The translations under genes and the position numbers were made by a program. A DNA stretch of 49,087 nt. Origin: Lachnospiraceae bacterium. Its GTDB lineage: Bacteria; Bacillota; Clostridia; Lachnospirales; Lachnospiraceae. This document shows positions 24,912-33,377 of the stretch, piece after piece (position 1 is the first letter of the stretch; each line of letters opens with the position of its first letter). Location: assembly GCA_022792535.1 (NCBI GenBank), contig JAAWBG010000033.1, forward strand, positions 1 to 49,087, written 5' to 3'. The notes beneath the pieces were generated by a model that was not told the DNA's origin, did no database searches, and saw only the letters and a list, made by a program, of their open reading frames with translations.

Positions 24912-26396
24912 CTATTTTTTCCATTTTAATCTGGTGCGGGCGCCTTCTCTGGTGTACACAGGACGCTTTTTCAAAAAATCCAGAGGCAGCCGCAGAAAGG
25001 TGTCTCTCTCATCTCGATATCCATTGAGATCTGCTCCTACAAAGGGCGCCAAATAAGGAATCCCAAAACTTTCCAGATGGGACAAATGAATCAAAACAGC
25101 TAAAATTCCAACCAAAAATCCAAAAAATCCCAGACTGCCGCACAAAAGGATAAAGAAAAATTTCAGAATGCGGAACGCTGTGGCAAATTCTTCATTCGGC
25201 ACTGCAAAAGAGCAGAGAGCCGTCAAGGCTACCACAATCACCACAATGGGACTAACAATATTGGCGTCTACCGCCGCCTGACCGATAATCAATCCTCCCA
25301 CAATTCCAATGGTATTTCCATTTGCCCCCGGAAGCCTCACCCCTGCTTCCCGCAGCAGCTCAAAAGCAAGCTCCATGAGAATCACTTCCACCACTGCCGG
25401 AAAGGGAACTCCCTGTCTTGCCGCCGCCAGAGACAGCAGCAGGTCCGTAGGCAGTATCTGGGTATGAAAATTTGTCATGGCCAGATACAGTCCTGGAAAG
25501 GTCATGGCCAGGAAAGAAGCCAGATAACGAAGCATTCTCGTAAAAGAAGCGATCTCCCACCGGCTGTAATAATCATCGCTGGTCTGGATAAAGGTGTTAT
25601 AAGTAGCCGGAAGAATCAGCGCCACCGGAGAGTTATCCGACAGCAGCACGATCCGGCCCTCTAAAATTGCCATGGCCGCCCGGTCCGGCCTCTGGGTGGT
25701 TTGAAACTGAGGAAAAGGAGAGTATTTTCTTTTTTCTGTCAACTGTTCTATAATCCCGCTGTCCAGCGCGCCATCAATCTCAAACTCACCCAGGCGTTTT
25801 TCTATTTCCTCTAACATTCCCGGATGAATCAGGTCCTTCATATAAACTAGATCCACATTGGTATGGGTTCTTCTTCCTGCAAAACTTTCCTTTACTTTTA
25901 CATGAGGACTGCGCAGACGTTTTCGAATCAAGGCAGTATTTAATTTGACAGATTCTGAAAATCCTTCATTCGAACCCCGGATCACTTTCTCCGATTCCGT
26001 CTCATAAACGCCTCTTCCCGGATAGCCTTTATCTGGAATTTTCAGGGCCTTGTCATATCCATTCAGAAAAAACAACGCGTCTCCCGTCAGCATCCCCTGA
26101 GCGGCGTCTTCTATGGTCTCAAAAGGCTGAGAATCTGAGATATCTTCCACATTCTGCTCCACATAAGAGACAAGATCCTCCTCCGGCAGGTCCCGCAGAG
26201 TCTGTAAGAACTTTCCCACCGCAGAATCTTTCCAGTCTGTACTGCTTAAAGCCACCTCAATATAGGCAATATAACATTCCTGTTCTAATTTCTGTCCAAC
26301 CTTTATTTTTCTCTTTTTAATATCTGCACAGTCGGAAAACAACGTCTCAAACTGCTGAATATTCTCTTTCAGATCTTTGGTAACCAAAACCGGCAT
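24912..26396 (-). CDS. gerAA: Spore germination receptor A subunit (GerAA-like)
   Basis: A 494-residue protein with a soluble N-terminal half and a four- to five-span membrane half, as in GerAA/SpoVAF. Landmarks: ETESEKVIRGSNEGFSESVKLNTALIRKR (split here as ETESEKVIRGSNEGF and SVKLNTALIRKRLR), KVKESFAGRRTHTNVDLVYM, GRIVLLSDNSPVALILPATY, and FPAVVEVILMELAFELLREAGVRLP near the membrane domain. A subunits oligomerise and, with B and C, form the germinant receptor in the spore inner membrane. It is the first gene of the operon. RBS TAGGAGGAG precedes ATG 26396. A perfect terminator palindrome stands just upstream, isolating it from gntR. Confidence 0.95.
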   Translation of the reverse strand: MPVLVTKDLKENIQQFETLFSDCADIKKRKIKVGQKLEQECYIAYIEVALSSTDWKDSAVGKFLQTLRDLPEEDLVSYVEQNVEDISDSQPFETIEDAAQGMLTGDALFFLNGYDKALKIPDKGYPGRGVYETESEKVIRGSNEGFSESVKLNTALIRKRLRSPHVKVKESFAGRRTHTNVDLVYMKDLIHPGMLEEIEKRLGEFEIDGALDSGIIEQLTEKRKYSPFPQFQTTQRPDRAAMAILEGRIVLLSDNSPVALILPATYNTFIQTSDDYYSRWEIASFTRMLRYLASFLAMTFPGLYLAMTNFHTQILPTDLLLSLAAARQGVPFPAVVEVILMELAFELLREAGVRLPGANGNTIGIVGGLIIGQAAVDANIVSPIVVIVVALTALCSFAVPNEEFATAFRILKFFFILLCGSLGFFGFLVGILAVLIHLSHLESFGIPYLAPFVGADLNGYRDERDTFLRLPLDFLKKRPVYTREGARTRLKWKK

Positions 26397-26419
26397 CTTA
26401 CATCTCCTCCTATCTGTTT

Positions 26420-26464
26420 CTTATTCTTTTTTATTGCTGAATTTCAGCAATAAAAAAGAATAAG
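26420..26464. terminator. Perfect 22-base-arm terminator palindrome after gntR
   Basis: Arms 26420-26441 and 26443-26464 are perfect complements (CTTATTCTTTTTTATTGCTGAA and its reverse). It is T-rich on the minus-strand exit, so it ends the ispE-gntR transcript. Only 23 bases remain before gerAA, so the gerAA promoter must overlap or precede this structure. Confidence 0.75.
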
Positions 26465-26522
26465 CTATCCATCGCTTATCCTCTTTCCTGCATTACTATT
26501 ATGTTTTACCAAATTTTCCTTT

Positions 26523-27197
26523 TTATTCCTGTTCCTGAATAATATTTTTTACCACGATCTCCTGATTCTCCACATGATAGCTTACAATCTCCATCACGGT
26601 CCTTTTATCTTTGCGCTGCAACCCTTCATAGATTTTTTTATGCTCCTCAATCAGTCTTGGGTAAACGGTCTCATTTTTCAAATATTCCACCCGGTAACGG
26701 TACATCTGCTCCCGCAGATTATTCAGCATAGTCACCAGCTTGGGATTATCTGCCGCCTGATAGATTGCATCATGAAATTCCACATCTGCCTGGGCAATTT
26801 TCTTTACATCTCCGGTTCTGGTACTTTCCTCAAAATTCTTAAGAGCAATGTACAATTGCTCTAACTCTTCTTTTGTCATATTATCGCAGGCAAGCCCCAC
26901 TGCCAGTTCATCTAATGCCTTGCGGATCTGCAGAACATCTTCCATATCTTTTTCCGTCATCTTGGCAACCTCCGCTCCCTTCCTTGGCACCGTCACTGCC
27001 AAGCCCTCCAGTTCCAGCATACGGATGGCCTCCCGAATGGGCGTGCGGCTGACCCCTAATTTGGATGCAAGCTGCAATTCCATCAATCGTTCTCCTGGTT
27101 TTAATTCCCCTTTCAAAATTGCTTCCCGGAGGGTATGAAACACTACGTCCCTTAAGGGAAGGTATGCATTTACATTTAATTCCAGTTTATCTGTCAT
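26523..27197 (-). CDS. GntR-family transcriptional regulator, FadR/FCD type
   Basis: A 224-residue protein. The N-terminal winged helix (~10-75) has the GntR pattern LREAILKGELKPGERLMELQLASKLGVSRTPIREAIRMLE (recognised by LKPGERL and GVSRTPIREAI). An FCD effector domain (~85-215) has the metal-ligand residues in DVEFHDAIYQAADN and the final YHVENQEIV. FCD regulators usually bind small organic acids. The gene starts eight bases after ispE, a linkage often seen in this group, so it may be cotranscribed for historical rather than regulatory reasons. No obvious catabolic target lies next to it, and the ligand is unknown. Confidence 0.92.
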   Translation of the reverse strand: MTDKLELNVNAYLPLRDVVFHTLREAILKGELKPGERLMELQLASKLGVSRTPIREAIRMLELEGLAVTVPRKGAEVAKMTEKDMEDVLQIRKALDELAVGLACDNMTKEELEQLYIALKNFEESTRTGDVKKIAQADVEFHDAIYQAADNPKLVTMLNNLREQMYRYRVEYLKNETVYPRLIEEHKKIYEGLQRKDKRTVMEIVSYHVENQEIVVKNIIQEQE

Positions 27198-27205
27198 CCT
27201 CTACC

Positions 27206-28081
27206 TCACTTTTTTCCATGATTATGATATATATCTGTCAGATACACTTGCTTTGCCATTCCGCTTTCCCGCAGTCTGCCGCAAGCCTCTTCCGCCAGCT
27301 TTTCATCCTCAAACAGCCCAAAAACTGTGGGCCCGCTCCCACTCATCATGGCATTCAATGCTCCGCTTTTCATCATCTCTTCCTTGATCTGTGCAATCAC
27401 CGGATAGTGGGGAATCGTCACAGTCTCCAGCAAATTCCCCATATGAGCCGCCATCTCCTGCAGATTTCCCTCCTGAATTCCCCTTAAAATCTGGTCAATA
27501 TCTGGATGTTTGGTCTCCTCCCCTAAGATCAGATTGTCATAGACAAACTTCGTAGAAACACTGACCGGAGGTTTGGCAGCCACGATCTTACAGTCCGGCA
27601 TGGGAGGCAGAGGAGACAACTTTTCTCCAATTCCCTCTGCCAGGGCCGTTCCACGCATAATACAATAAGGTACGTCCGCCCCAATCTTTACTCCCCGCTT
27701 CATCAATTCTTTTTTCGACAGATGAAGACCGAACATTCGGTTCATGCCATATAAGACAGCAGCAGCATCAGAACTCCCGCCGGCCATTCCCGCCGCCACT
27801 GGAATAAATTTCTGCAGATTGATCCCTACCCCTTCCTGAATCCCAAATTCATCTATCAAAAGTTTGGCCGCCTGATACACCAGATTATTTTCATTTTCCG
27901 GCAGATAAAACAGATTCGTCTTTACCTGAATCCCTGGTTTTTTCATTTTTCTCAAAATAATTTTGTCATAAATTCCAATGGTCTGCATAATCATCCGCAC
28001 TTCATGATATCCATCTTCCCTGCGTCTTAACACATCCAGTCCCAAATTTATCTTTGCATACGCTTTCAGCCTTAATTCCAT
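27206..28081 (-). CDS. ispE: 4-diphosphocytidyl-2-C-methyl-D-erythritol kinase
   Basis: A 291-residue GHMP kinase: N-terminal LKAYAKINLGLDVLRRREDGYHEV, ATP-binding motif PVAAGMAGGSSDAAAVL, and C-terminal MMSGSGPTVFGLF, all as in IspE. It phosphorylates the 2-hydroxyl of CDP-methylerythritol in the MEP pathway to isoprenoids, so this organism makes IPP by the non-mevalonate route. Start ATG 28081 gives the family's normal N-terminus. It is followed after eight bases by the GntR gene. A long palindrome lies immediately upstream at 28100-28241. Confidence 0.96.
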   Translation of the reverse strand: MELRLKAYAKINLGLDVLRRREDGYHEVRMIMQTIGIYDKIILRKMKKPGIQVKTNLFYLPENENNLVYQAAKLLIDEFGIQEGVGINLQKFIPVAAGMAGGSSDAAAVLYGMNRMFGLHLSKKELMKRGVKIGADVPYCIMRGTALAEGIGEKLSPLPPMPDCKIVAAKPPVSVSTKFVYDNLILGEETKHPDIDQILRGIQEGNLQEMAAHMGNLLETVTIPHYPVIAQIKEEMMKSGALNAMMSGSGPTVFGLFEDEKLAEEACGRLRESGMAKQVYLTDIYHNHGKK

Positions 28082-28099
28082 TTCCTATTTCTCCTGTAT

Positions 28100-28241
28100 T
28101 TTGTATACAGATTCGGGTGCCAAAAGCGCCTTTGGCGCTCCACGCTATACCATATATTGATGTGCAAGCAAGCTTACAATAGCAATATATGGTATAGCGT
28201 GGGTGCAGTGCACCCTTTTGACACCCGAATCCCATACATTT
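28100..28241. repeat. Branched ~140-bp palindrome (cruciform-forming)
   Basis: The outer arms pair GTATACAGATTCGGGTG with the complement ending at 28241. Two lateral hairpins lie within (GCGCCTTTGGCGC at 28126-28138 and GGGTGCAGTGCACCC at 28201-28215). An inner stem pairs CACGCTATACCATATATTG (28141-28159) with its complement at 28183-28201. The result is a three-armed fold rather than a simple terminator. It lies between divergent genes ispE and the MCP-PhnD gene, so it is not at a transcript end. A small mobile element or regulatory structure is possible. Confidence 0.6.
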
Positions 28242-28342
28242 TTTCCTAAGACAAGTTAAACATTTTCTAGTAAAAAAGTCAATCTTTTCTCCAATAAGAA
28301 AATTTTTTCGTGACATTTTGACAGATTTCTTTATATGATATC

Positions 28343-30184
28343 TTGCACATCTTTCTACTTCCTGTTATACTGATTTTGGTATACTATACTTTAACGAAGG
28401 GACTGAGTTATTTGTTTAAGAACTTTTTATCTAAGCCGCAAACACCTGCTGCTCCTACCAGTGAGCCATCCGGCAGCACCCTTTCTGTATCAGAACAGGA
28501 TGAGATCATTGCGAAGATCAGTGACATGATGGAAACACTTGGTTTTGATACAGAACATCTTCTTTGGATTGCAAAACAGAATAAAGAAGCATTTTCTACT
28601 CTTGTAAATCACAATCAGAAAATTGCTGATTCCTCTGCCGAGAATTTAGAACAGGCAACTTTTGTAGAAGAGAAAATTCAACAGGTTAATCTGAACAGCG
28701 AAACCATGAACGAACATATTCAATTAGTGGAGGAGCAGGCAGATACCATATTAAAAAATATTGTAGAAAAAAACGACACCATCAAAGATACTTACCGTAT
28801 GCTTCATGATCTGAATGAGACGCTGCGCATCACTCAGGAAACAAACATGAAGTTATTGGAGTCTTCCCAAAATATTCATAAAATCGTAGAGTACATCAAA
28901 AATATCTCTGAGGAAACCACACTGCTGGCACTCAACGCCTCCATCACCGCCGCCCATGCCGGAGAAGCGGGAAAGAGCTTTGCTATCGTTGCCGGAGAGG
29001 TCGGAAAACTTTCTGATGAAACTGATTCCTTTATTAATGAAATTGAAGAAATTGTCAAAAAGCTGGAAGAAAATATTCAGAGCAGCCATGAATCCACAAA
29101 ACATTCCGAAGATTCTATCCAGAAGCTCAATGGGTTTGTGGAGAGCACTGTAGATATCCTGACAGGCACACATGAGTCCCTGACCGATATCAAGAAAAAC
29201 ATGGGAAATCTGACTGCTGTCTCCCAGACTAACGTGGAAGTGTCTACCGATATGACCGAGGCTTTAGGTAAATTAACAGATACCATCTCTGTTTCTGCCA
29301 ACCAGAGCCATGATTCTCTGGAATTAATTGAACAGCAGCAGAAAAAGACAGACACCCTTCTTTCCTGCTGCGACAATATCAGTTCTATGTGTGAAAATCT
29401 GCAATACCGCATGTGTTCTATTAAGAGCGAGAATGAAATCGTGGTTGGCATCAATCCTTTCACTTCACCAAACGATATCAAGAATATGTACCAGCCTGTA
29501 CTGGCACGTGTCTTTGAAAGTTTAGGATTAAAAGTAAAGATTATTATTGTAAAAGATTATCTTGCTTTAGGAGAGCAAATCAAAAAAGGTACCATTGACG
29601 GTGGATGGTTCTCACCATTTGCCTATATTACTGCAGCAGATATGACCCCGCTGATTCCAGTTGCCACTCCTTTAATCAACGGTAAAGATTACTATAATGG
29701 ATTTATTATCACAAGAAATGATTCTGGCATTGAGACCTTAGATGATTTGCCAGGCAGATCTTTTGCATATGTAGATAAAAACAGCGCTTCCGGTTATCTG
29801 TACGCAAGACACAGCATTAAGGAAGCCGGCTTAGATCCAGAGAACATCTTTTCCCGCGTTTCTTTCGCCGGAAGTCACGACCAAGTAATTTTAGGCGTCT
29901 TAAACGGCGAATTTGACGCAGGCGCAACTTATAACGAAGCTTACGAAAAAATGCAGAAAGCAGGAACAGATATGTCAGGCGTCAACATTATCTCCACCAC
30001 TGGAAATATCCAGAAAGACGCTATTGCCTTCAGCGAATCCATGGATCCAGAAAGACTTCAGGCCCTGCGGGAAGCATTTGCCAATTTCAAAAACTTCGAG
30101 GGTATTACCACTCCTGTTACCGGTTTTGTGGAAGCAAAAGACAGTAATTACGACTTAATCCGTCAAGTACAAAATTCAAAATAA
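28343..30184 (+). CDS. MCP signalling domain fused to C-terminal PhnD-like binding domain
   Basis: A 613-residue protein opening with a TTG (28343) that has no clear ribosome-binding site; the start is uncertain. Residues 3-24 form one hydrophobic anchor with basic residues after it, predicting a cytoplasmic remainder. Residues ~50-345 are a methyl-accepting chemotaxis coiled coil with the hairpin tip around 186-225 ([37 protein letters not shown]). Residues ~365-613 are a PhnD-type phosphonate/phosphite substrate-binding fold: [60 protein letters not shown] and [18 protein letters not shown]. Normal receptors carry the sensor before the signalling region and outside the cell; here it is C-terminal and apparently inside. 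A role as a cytoplasmic chemoreceptor for phosphonate- or phosphate-like ligands is inferred. Confidence 0.88.
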   Translation: MHIFLLPVILILVYYTLTKGLSYLFKNFLSKPQTPAAPTSEPSGSTLSVSEQDEIIAKISDMMETLGFDTEHLLWIAKQNKEAFSTLVNHNQKIADSSAENLEQATFVEEKIQQVNLNSETMNEHIQLVEEQADTILKNIVEKNDTIKDTYRMLHDLNETLRITQETNMKLLESSQNIHKIVEYIKNISEETTLLALNASITAAHAGEAGKSFAIVAGEVGKLSDETDSFINEIEEIVKKLEENIQSSHESTKHSEDSIQKLNGFVESTVDILTGTHESLTDIKKNMGNLTAVSQTNVEVSTDMTEALGKLTDTISVSANQSHDSLELIEQQQKKTDTLLSCCDNISSMCENLQYRMCSIKSENEIVVGINPFTSPNDIKNMYQPVLARVFESLGLKVKIIIVKDYLALGEQIKKGTIDGGWFSPFAYITAADMTPLIPVATPLINGKDYYNGFIITRNDSGIETLDDLPGRSFAYVDKNSASGYLYARHSIKEAGLDPENIFSRVSFAGSHDQVILGVLNGEFDAGATYNEAYEKMQKAGTDMSGVNIISTTGNIQKDAIAFSESMDPERLQALREAFANFKNFEGITTPVTGFVEAKDSNYDLIRQVQNSK

Positions 30185-30238
30185 TAGGAGTAAGTGTTAA
30201 TTTTTTCCTGGCTGCTCCGATATAAATAATAGGAGTAA
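30181..30238 (+). promoter_or_regulatory. Direct repeat and sigma-28-like promoter upstream of 30303
   Basis: ATAATAGGAGTAA occurs at 30181-30193, across the preceding stop codon, and again at 30226-30238. Between them TTAA (30197-30200), 15 bases and TCCGATAT (30216-30223) resemble the flagellar/chemotaxis sigma-28 (SigD) consensus TAAA-N15-GCCGATAT with two mismatches. This would suit a gene behind a chemoreceptor, but no flagellar gene lies in the window. Confidence 0.4.
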
Positions 30239-30302
30239 CAGTAAAAATGTAACAATAAAGGTTACGGACAACCAATTTTTCTGCCAAGGAGGGGCAAATA
30301 CT

Positions 30303-30932
30303 ATGAGCGTAAACAGTGTGAATCAGGTAAACAATACGTCTGCAGCTTATACTGTCCAACAGAATACACAGGCTGCTGAAAAAACTACCGATACTTCCAA
30401 ACAGACTACCGATACTTCTAAAAAAACAACCAATAATAATGGTGTTGTATATGAGAAAGGCACATCCTCTGCTTCTTCTTCCAAGAGTATTTATTCTAAA
30501 GATGAAATCGTAGCGCGTTTAAAGAAAGATGCAGAAGCCAGAACCTCCCAGCTCAGAAGTCTGGTAGAGAAGATGATGACCAGCCAGGGAACCAAGATCG
30601 GCCAGGCAGACGACATGTGGAAATTCCTTGCCAGCGGTAAATTTACCGTAAGCGCTGATGTAAAAGCACAGGCGCAGGCTGATATTGCAGAAGACGGATA
30701 CTGGGGCGTAGAACAGACCTCTGACCGTATCGTTGAATTTGCAAAGGCTTTGACCGGCGGCGATTCTAAAAAAGCAGAAGAGATGAGAGCTGCTTTTGAA
30801 AAAGGTTTCAAGGCTGCCACCAAATCCTGGGGTTCCAGCTTACCAAGCATTTCCCAGAGAACATACGATGCTGTTATGGATAAGTTCGATGACTGGGCAG
30901 GCGTAAGTAAAAAAGATACCGAAGAAGAATAA
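30303..30932 (+). CDS. Unrecognised Ser/Thr/Lys-rich protein with helical domain
   Basis: A 209-residue protein with excellent RBS AAGGAGGGG before ATG 30303. Residues 1-62 are low complexity (VNSVNQVNNTSAAY, KTTDTSKQTTDTSKKTT with a repeated KxTTDTSK unit) and probably disordered. Residues ~63-205 are a helical domain: YSKDEIVARLKKDAEARTSQLRSLVEKMM, VSADVKAQAQADIAEDGYWGVEQTSDRIVEFAKALTGGD, and a C-terminal LPSISQRTYDAVMDKFDDWAG. There is no signal peptide or membrane segment. I do not recognise the family. The gene follows the MCP-PhnD gene with a sigma-28-like promoter and a strong terminator after it, so it may be abundant. A link to motility is only suggested. Confidence 0.75.
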   Translation: MSVNSVNQVNNTSAAYTVQQNTQAAEKTTDTSKQTTDTSKKTTNNNGVVYEKGTSSASSSKSIYSKDEIVARLKKDAEARTSQLRSLVEKMMTSQGTKIGQADDMWKFLASGKFTVSADVKAQAQADIAEDGYWGVEQTSDRIVEFAKALTGGDSKKAEEMRAAFEKGFKAATKSWGSSLPSISQRTYDAVMDKFDDWAGVSKKDTEEE

Positions 30933-30954
30933 AATTCATATTTCATATTAACGG

Positions 30955-30992
30955 AAAACAGCCATTTTACACTGATGTAAAATGGCTGTTTT
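30955..30992. terminator. Strong intrinsic terminator (17-base stem)
   Basis: AAAACAGCCATTTTACA, a CTGA loop, and the perfect complement ending in TTTT. It ends the plus-strand gene at 30932 and, being symmetric, also the minus-strand gene at 31068. Confidence 0.85.
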
Positions 30993-30995
30993 CTC

Positions 30996-31025
30996 ATATA
31001 GGAAGCTCTTTTGAACTTCCTATAT
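30996..31025. terminator. Second hairpin between convergent genes
   Basis: Arms ATATAGGAAG (30996-31005) and CTTCCTATAT (31016-31025). It lies four bases after the main terminator and may act as a back-up, mainly for the minus-strand transcript. Confidence 0.5.
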
Positions 31026-31067
31026 AAGAGAAATCTATTCCCGCCTCTTTTCTATTTCTAAATTGCC

Positions 31068-31898
31068 CTATTTCTGAATTGCCTTAAATGCTGCCGCCTG
31101 TGCTGTCATACCTCTTTCAGAAGCCAGACGCTCGATGGAGGAAGCTCCGAAGAAACCGTCGATTTCTGGTACTTTCTTAATTACATATGCTGCGTCTTCT
31201 GGATCTGCAATAGGACCGCCATGACAGATTACCAGAATATCTGGATTCACTTCCCGGCCTGCTGCAATAATTTCACGAATCTTCACACAGCAGTCATCCA
31301 AAGTCAAAGCTGTCTCTGCACCGATGGAGCCTTTTGTAGTAAGTCCCATATGAGCCACTAAAATATCAGCTCCTGCTTCTGCCATTGCTTTTGCCTGGTC
31401 TGGATCAAATACGTAAGGACAGGTCAGCATATCCAGTTTATGAGCTTCCCGGATCATTTCTACTTCCAATCCATATCCCATACCGGTTTCTTCCAAATTA
31501 GCACGGAATTTGCCATCAATCAAACCAACGGTTGGGAAGTTCTGTACTCCATTAAATCCCTGCTCTTTCAGCTGTTTCAAAAATACATCCATCATACGGA
31601 AAGGATCTGTTCCGCACACGCCGGCAAGTACAGGCGTCTTCTTTACGATAGGAAGCACTTCCTGGCCCATCTCCTGTACGATCTTGTTGGCATCCCCATA
31701 AGACAAAAGTCCTGACAGAGAACCGCGTCCAGCCATACGGAAACGTCCTGAGTTATAGATAATCAGCATATCTACATCCGCCGCCTCGCTACATTTTGCA
31801 GTGATACCAGTTCCAGCGCCTACGCCTACCAGAATTTTTCCTTCTGCAATCTGTTTTCTAAAGTTATCTGTGATCTCTTTTCTTGTACTTCTTAACAT
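31068..31898 (-). CDS. Phosphoenolpyruvate hydrolase-family TIM-barrel protein (PF09370 type)
   Basis: A 276-residue TIM barrel: [44 protein letters not shown] (landmarks [10 protein letters not shown] and [12 protein letters not shown]), [28 protein letters not shown] and a phosphate-binding end [11 protein letters not shown]. It matches the family whose plant relative is the C-terminal half of tomato Tm-1. The gene is 34 bases after the Tm-1-like gene, so the two bacterial proteins correspond to the two halves of Tm-1 and may form a complex. The substrate is not established; the family name comes from one reported activity. The AraC regulator upstream carries a related barrel. Confidence 0.88.
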   Translation of the reverse strand: MLRSTRKEITDNFRKQIAEGKILVGVGAGTGITAKCSEAADVDMLIIYNSGRFRMAGRGSLSGLLSYGDANKIVQEMGQEVLPIVKKTPVLAGVCGTDPFRMMDVFLKQLKEQGFNGVQNFPTVGLIDGKFRANLEETGMGYGLEVEMIREAHKLDMLTCPYVFDPDQAKAMAEAGADILVAHMGLTTKGSIGAETALTLDDCCVKIREIIAAGREVNPDILVICHGGPIADPEDAAYVIKKVPEIDGFFGASSIERLASERGMTAQAAAFKAIQK

Positions 31899-31932
31899 AT
31901 GATTACCCTCCTGATTTTTATTTTCCTTAAAT

Positions 31933-33150
31933 CTATTTTTCCATTAAATCAATTAATTTCTGAGCTGCTGTCTCGGCAAATTCTTTATCATTGATATGGT
32001 GATCCAACTCTAACACTGACACATTCTTGTTGGTGATTCCCTGTTTTAAGGCATAGAAAAGGCTTTCCCGCTCTGACGGCCCGTCAAAAGGCTGACCTGC
32101 TGCATCAATCATAGACACACCTTTTTCTGGAAGAAGCAATACCATGTCAGTTTCTGCCTGATTCCATTTTTCCGCCAGTTTCTTTCCAATCTCTTCATTC
32201 TCATCTACAGTAGTACGCATCAAAGTCACCGTAGGATTGTGTTTGTAGAGATTGCGCTCTGTAAATTCTTCCGGCACTGTATCGATCGGCCCAAAATTAA
32301 CCATATCGCAGGCGCCTACAGATACCACCTGAGGTACTTTATTCTTTACTGCTGCTTCGCAGCGGGAAGGGCCTGCTGCCAATACGCCGCCTACAATCTC
32401 ATCACACCATTCTGTTGTGGTCAGATCAAGCACACCGGTAAAAAATCCTTCATTAATCAACGCTTCCATTGTCTTTCCGCCGGTTCCCGTTGCATGGAAT
32501 ACCAGCACTTCATATCCCCGCTCTTCCAGATAAGCTTTCGCCTGCTCTACACAGGGGGTAGTCACGCCAAACATAGTGGCGGCAACCAATGGTTTTGTCT
32601 CTGTTTTGTCTTCTTTTAGCTGATCAGTCATTCCCACCATCCCTGCAATGGCCAGCACTGCATTTTTAAAGATAGTCTTGGAAATCTTATTCAATCCTGC
32701 CACGTCTACAATAGATGGCATCATCACAATATCGCTGGTTCCCACATACTGTGATACATTGCCAGAGGCCATGGTGGATACCATAACTTTCGGCACTCCA
32801 ATAGGAAGAGCTCTCATTGCCGGCGTTACCAGGGAAGTTCCTCCCGAACCGCCGAAGGAAATAATTCCATCAAATTTACCCTGTTCATACAACTGCGGAA
32901 CTAAAATTTCCATCCCTTTTGAGAGGGCTTCTGTTGCCATAGCCCTGTCTTTTTTTGCTACAATCTGATCAATATCATATCCTGCTGCAGCCGCAATTTC
33001 CTTGTTGCTGACATCTGCTGCAAAGACTGGTTCAAACACTCCTGTATTGATCATATACGCCTGTAGCCCCAGTTCTTCCACCAGCCCTTTTACATACAGG
33101 AATTCGTTGCCTTTTGTATCAAAAGTTCCGGCTATTGCTACTGTCTTCAT
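31933..33150 (-). CDS. Tm-1-like ATP-binding domain protein (UPF0261)
   Basis: A 405-residue protein with the Tm-1-like/UPF0261 pattern throughout: [25 protein letters not shown] (start), [36 protein letters not shown] (glycine-rich nucleotide site), [35 protein letters not shown] and [16 protein letters not shown]. In tomato Tm-1 this domain binds ATP and inhibits a viral replicase; the bacterial role is unknown but probably enzymatic. The protein is cytoplasmic. It is cotranscribed with the PEP-hydrolase-family barrel, and downstream of the AraC-type gene that probably controls both. The preceding 227-base gap holds a terminator-like stem. Confidence 0.9.
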   Translation of the reverse strand: MKTVAIAGTFDTKGNEFLYVKGLVEELGLQAYMINTGVFEPVFAADVSNKEIAAAAGYDIDQIVAKKDRAMATEALSKGMEILVPQLYEQGKFDGIISFGGSGGTSLVTPAMRALPIGVPKVMVSTMASGNVSQYVGTSDIVMMPSIVDVAGLNKISKTIFKNAVLAIAGMVGMTDQLKEDKTETKPLVAATMFGVTTPCVEQAKAYLEERGYEVLVFHATGTGGKTMEALINEGFFTGVLDLTTTEWCDEIVGGVLAAGPSRCEAAVKNKVPQVVSVGACDMVNFGPIDTVPEEFTERNLYKHNPTVTLMRTTVDENEEIGKKLAEKWNQAETDMVLLLPEKGVSMIDAAGQPFDGPSERESLFYALKQGITNKNVSVLELDHHINDKEFAETAAQKLIDLMEK

Positions 33151-33212
33151 ACACTTCTCCCTTCTGATATCATGATTCCGTTGCTGCGCTGTGACGATTG
33201 GCCAATCTCACG

Positions 33213-33263
33213 AAAAAAAGAAGCAGGACCCGTTCTTTTATAGTTAGATTCTACTTCTTTTTT
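33213..33263 (-). terminator. Possible terminator after the AraC-type gene
   Basis: An A/T-ended stem AAAAAAGAAGCA / TACTTCTTTTTT has a long loop containing GGACCCGTTC. It would separate the regulator transcript from the Tm-1-like operon. The rest of 33151-33377 is AT-rich with no clear gene. Confidence 0.4.
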
Positions 33264-33377
33264 CTCTGTTTTGAAATGTGTCTATCTTATCTATTATTGT
33301 ATTTATCTTAATTTATTTTGTTTTTCATTTATTTTAGTTGTGTTTATCTTAGATTTTTCAGTCTATAGGAAATAATT

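Noticed and set aside
26480..26530. Sigma-G-like promoter (GAATA...CATAATA) before gerAA
   Set aside because: The spacer is about 20 bases rather than 17-18, and a perfect terminator palindrome lies between it and the gene. Too weak to list as a promoter.
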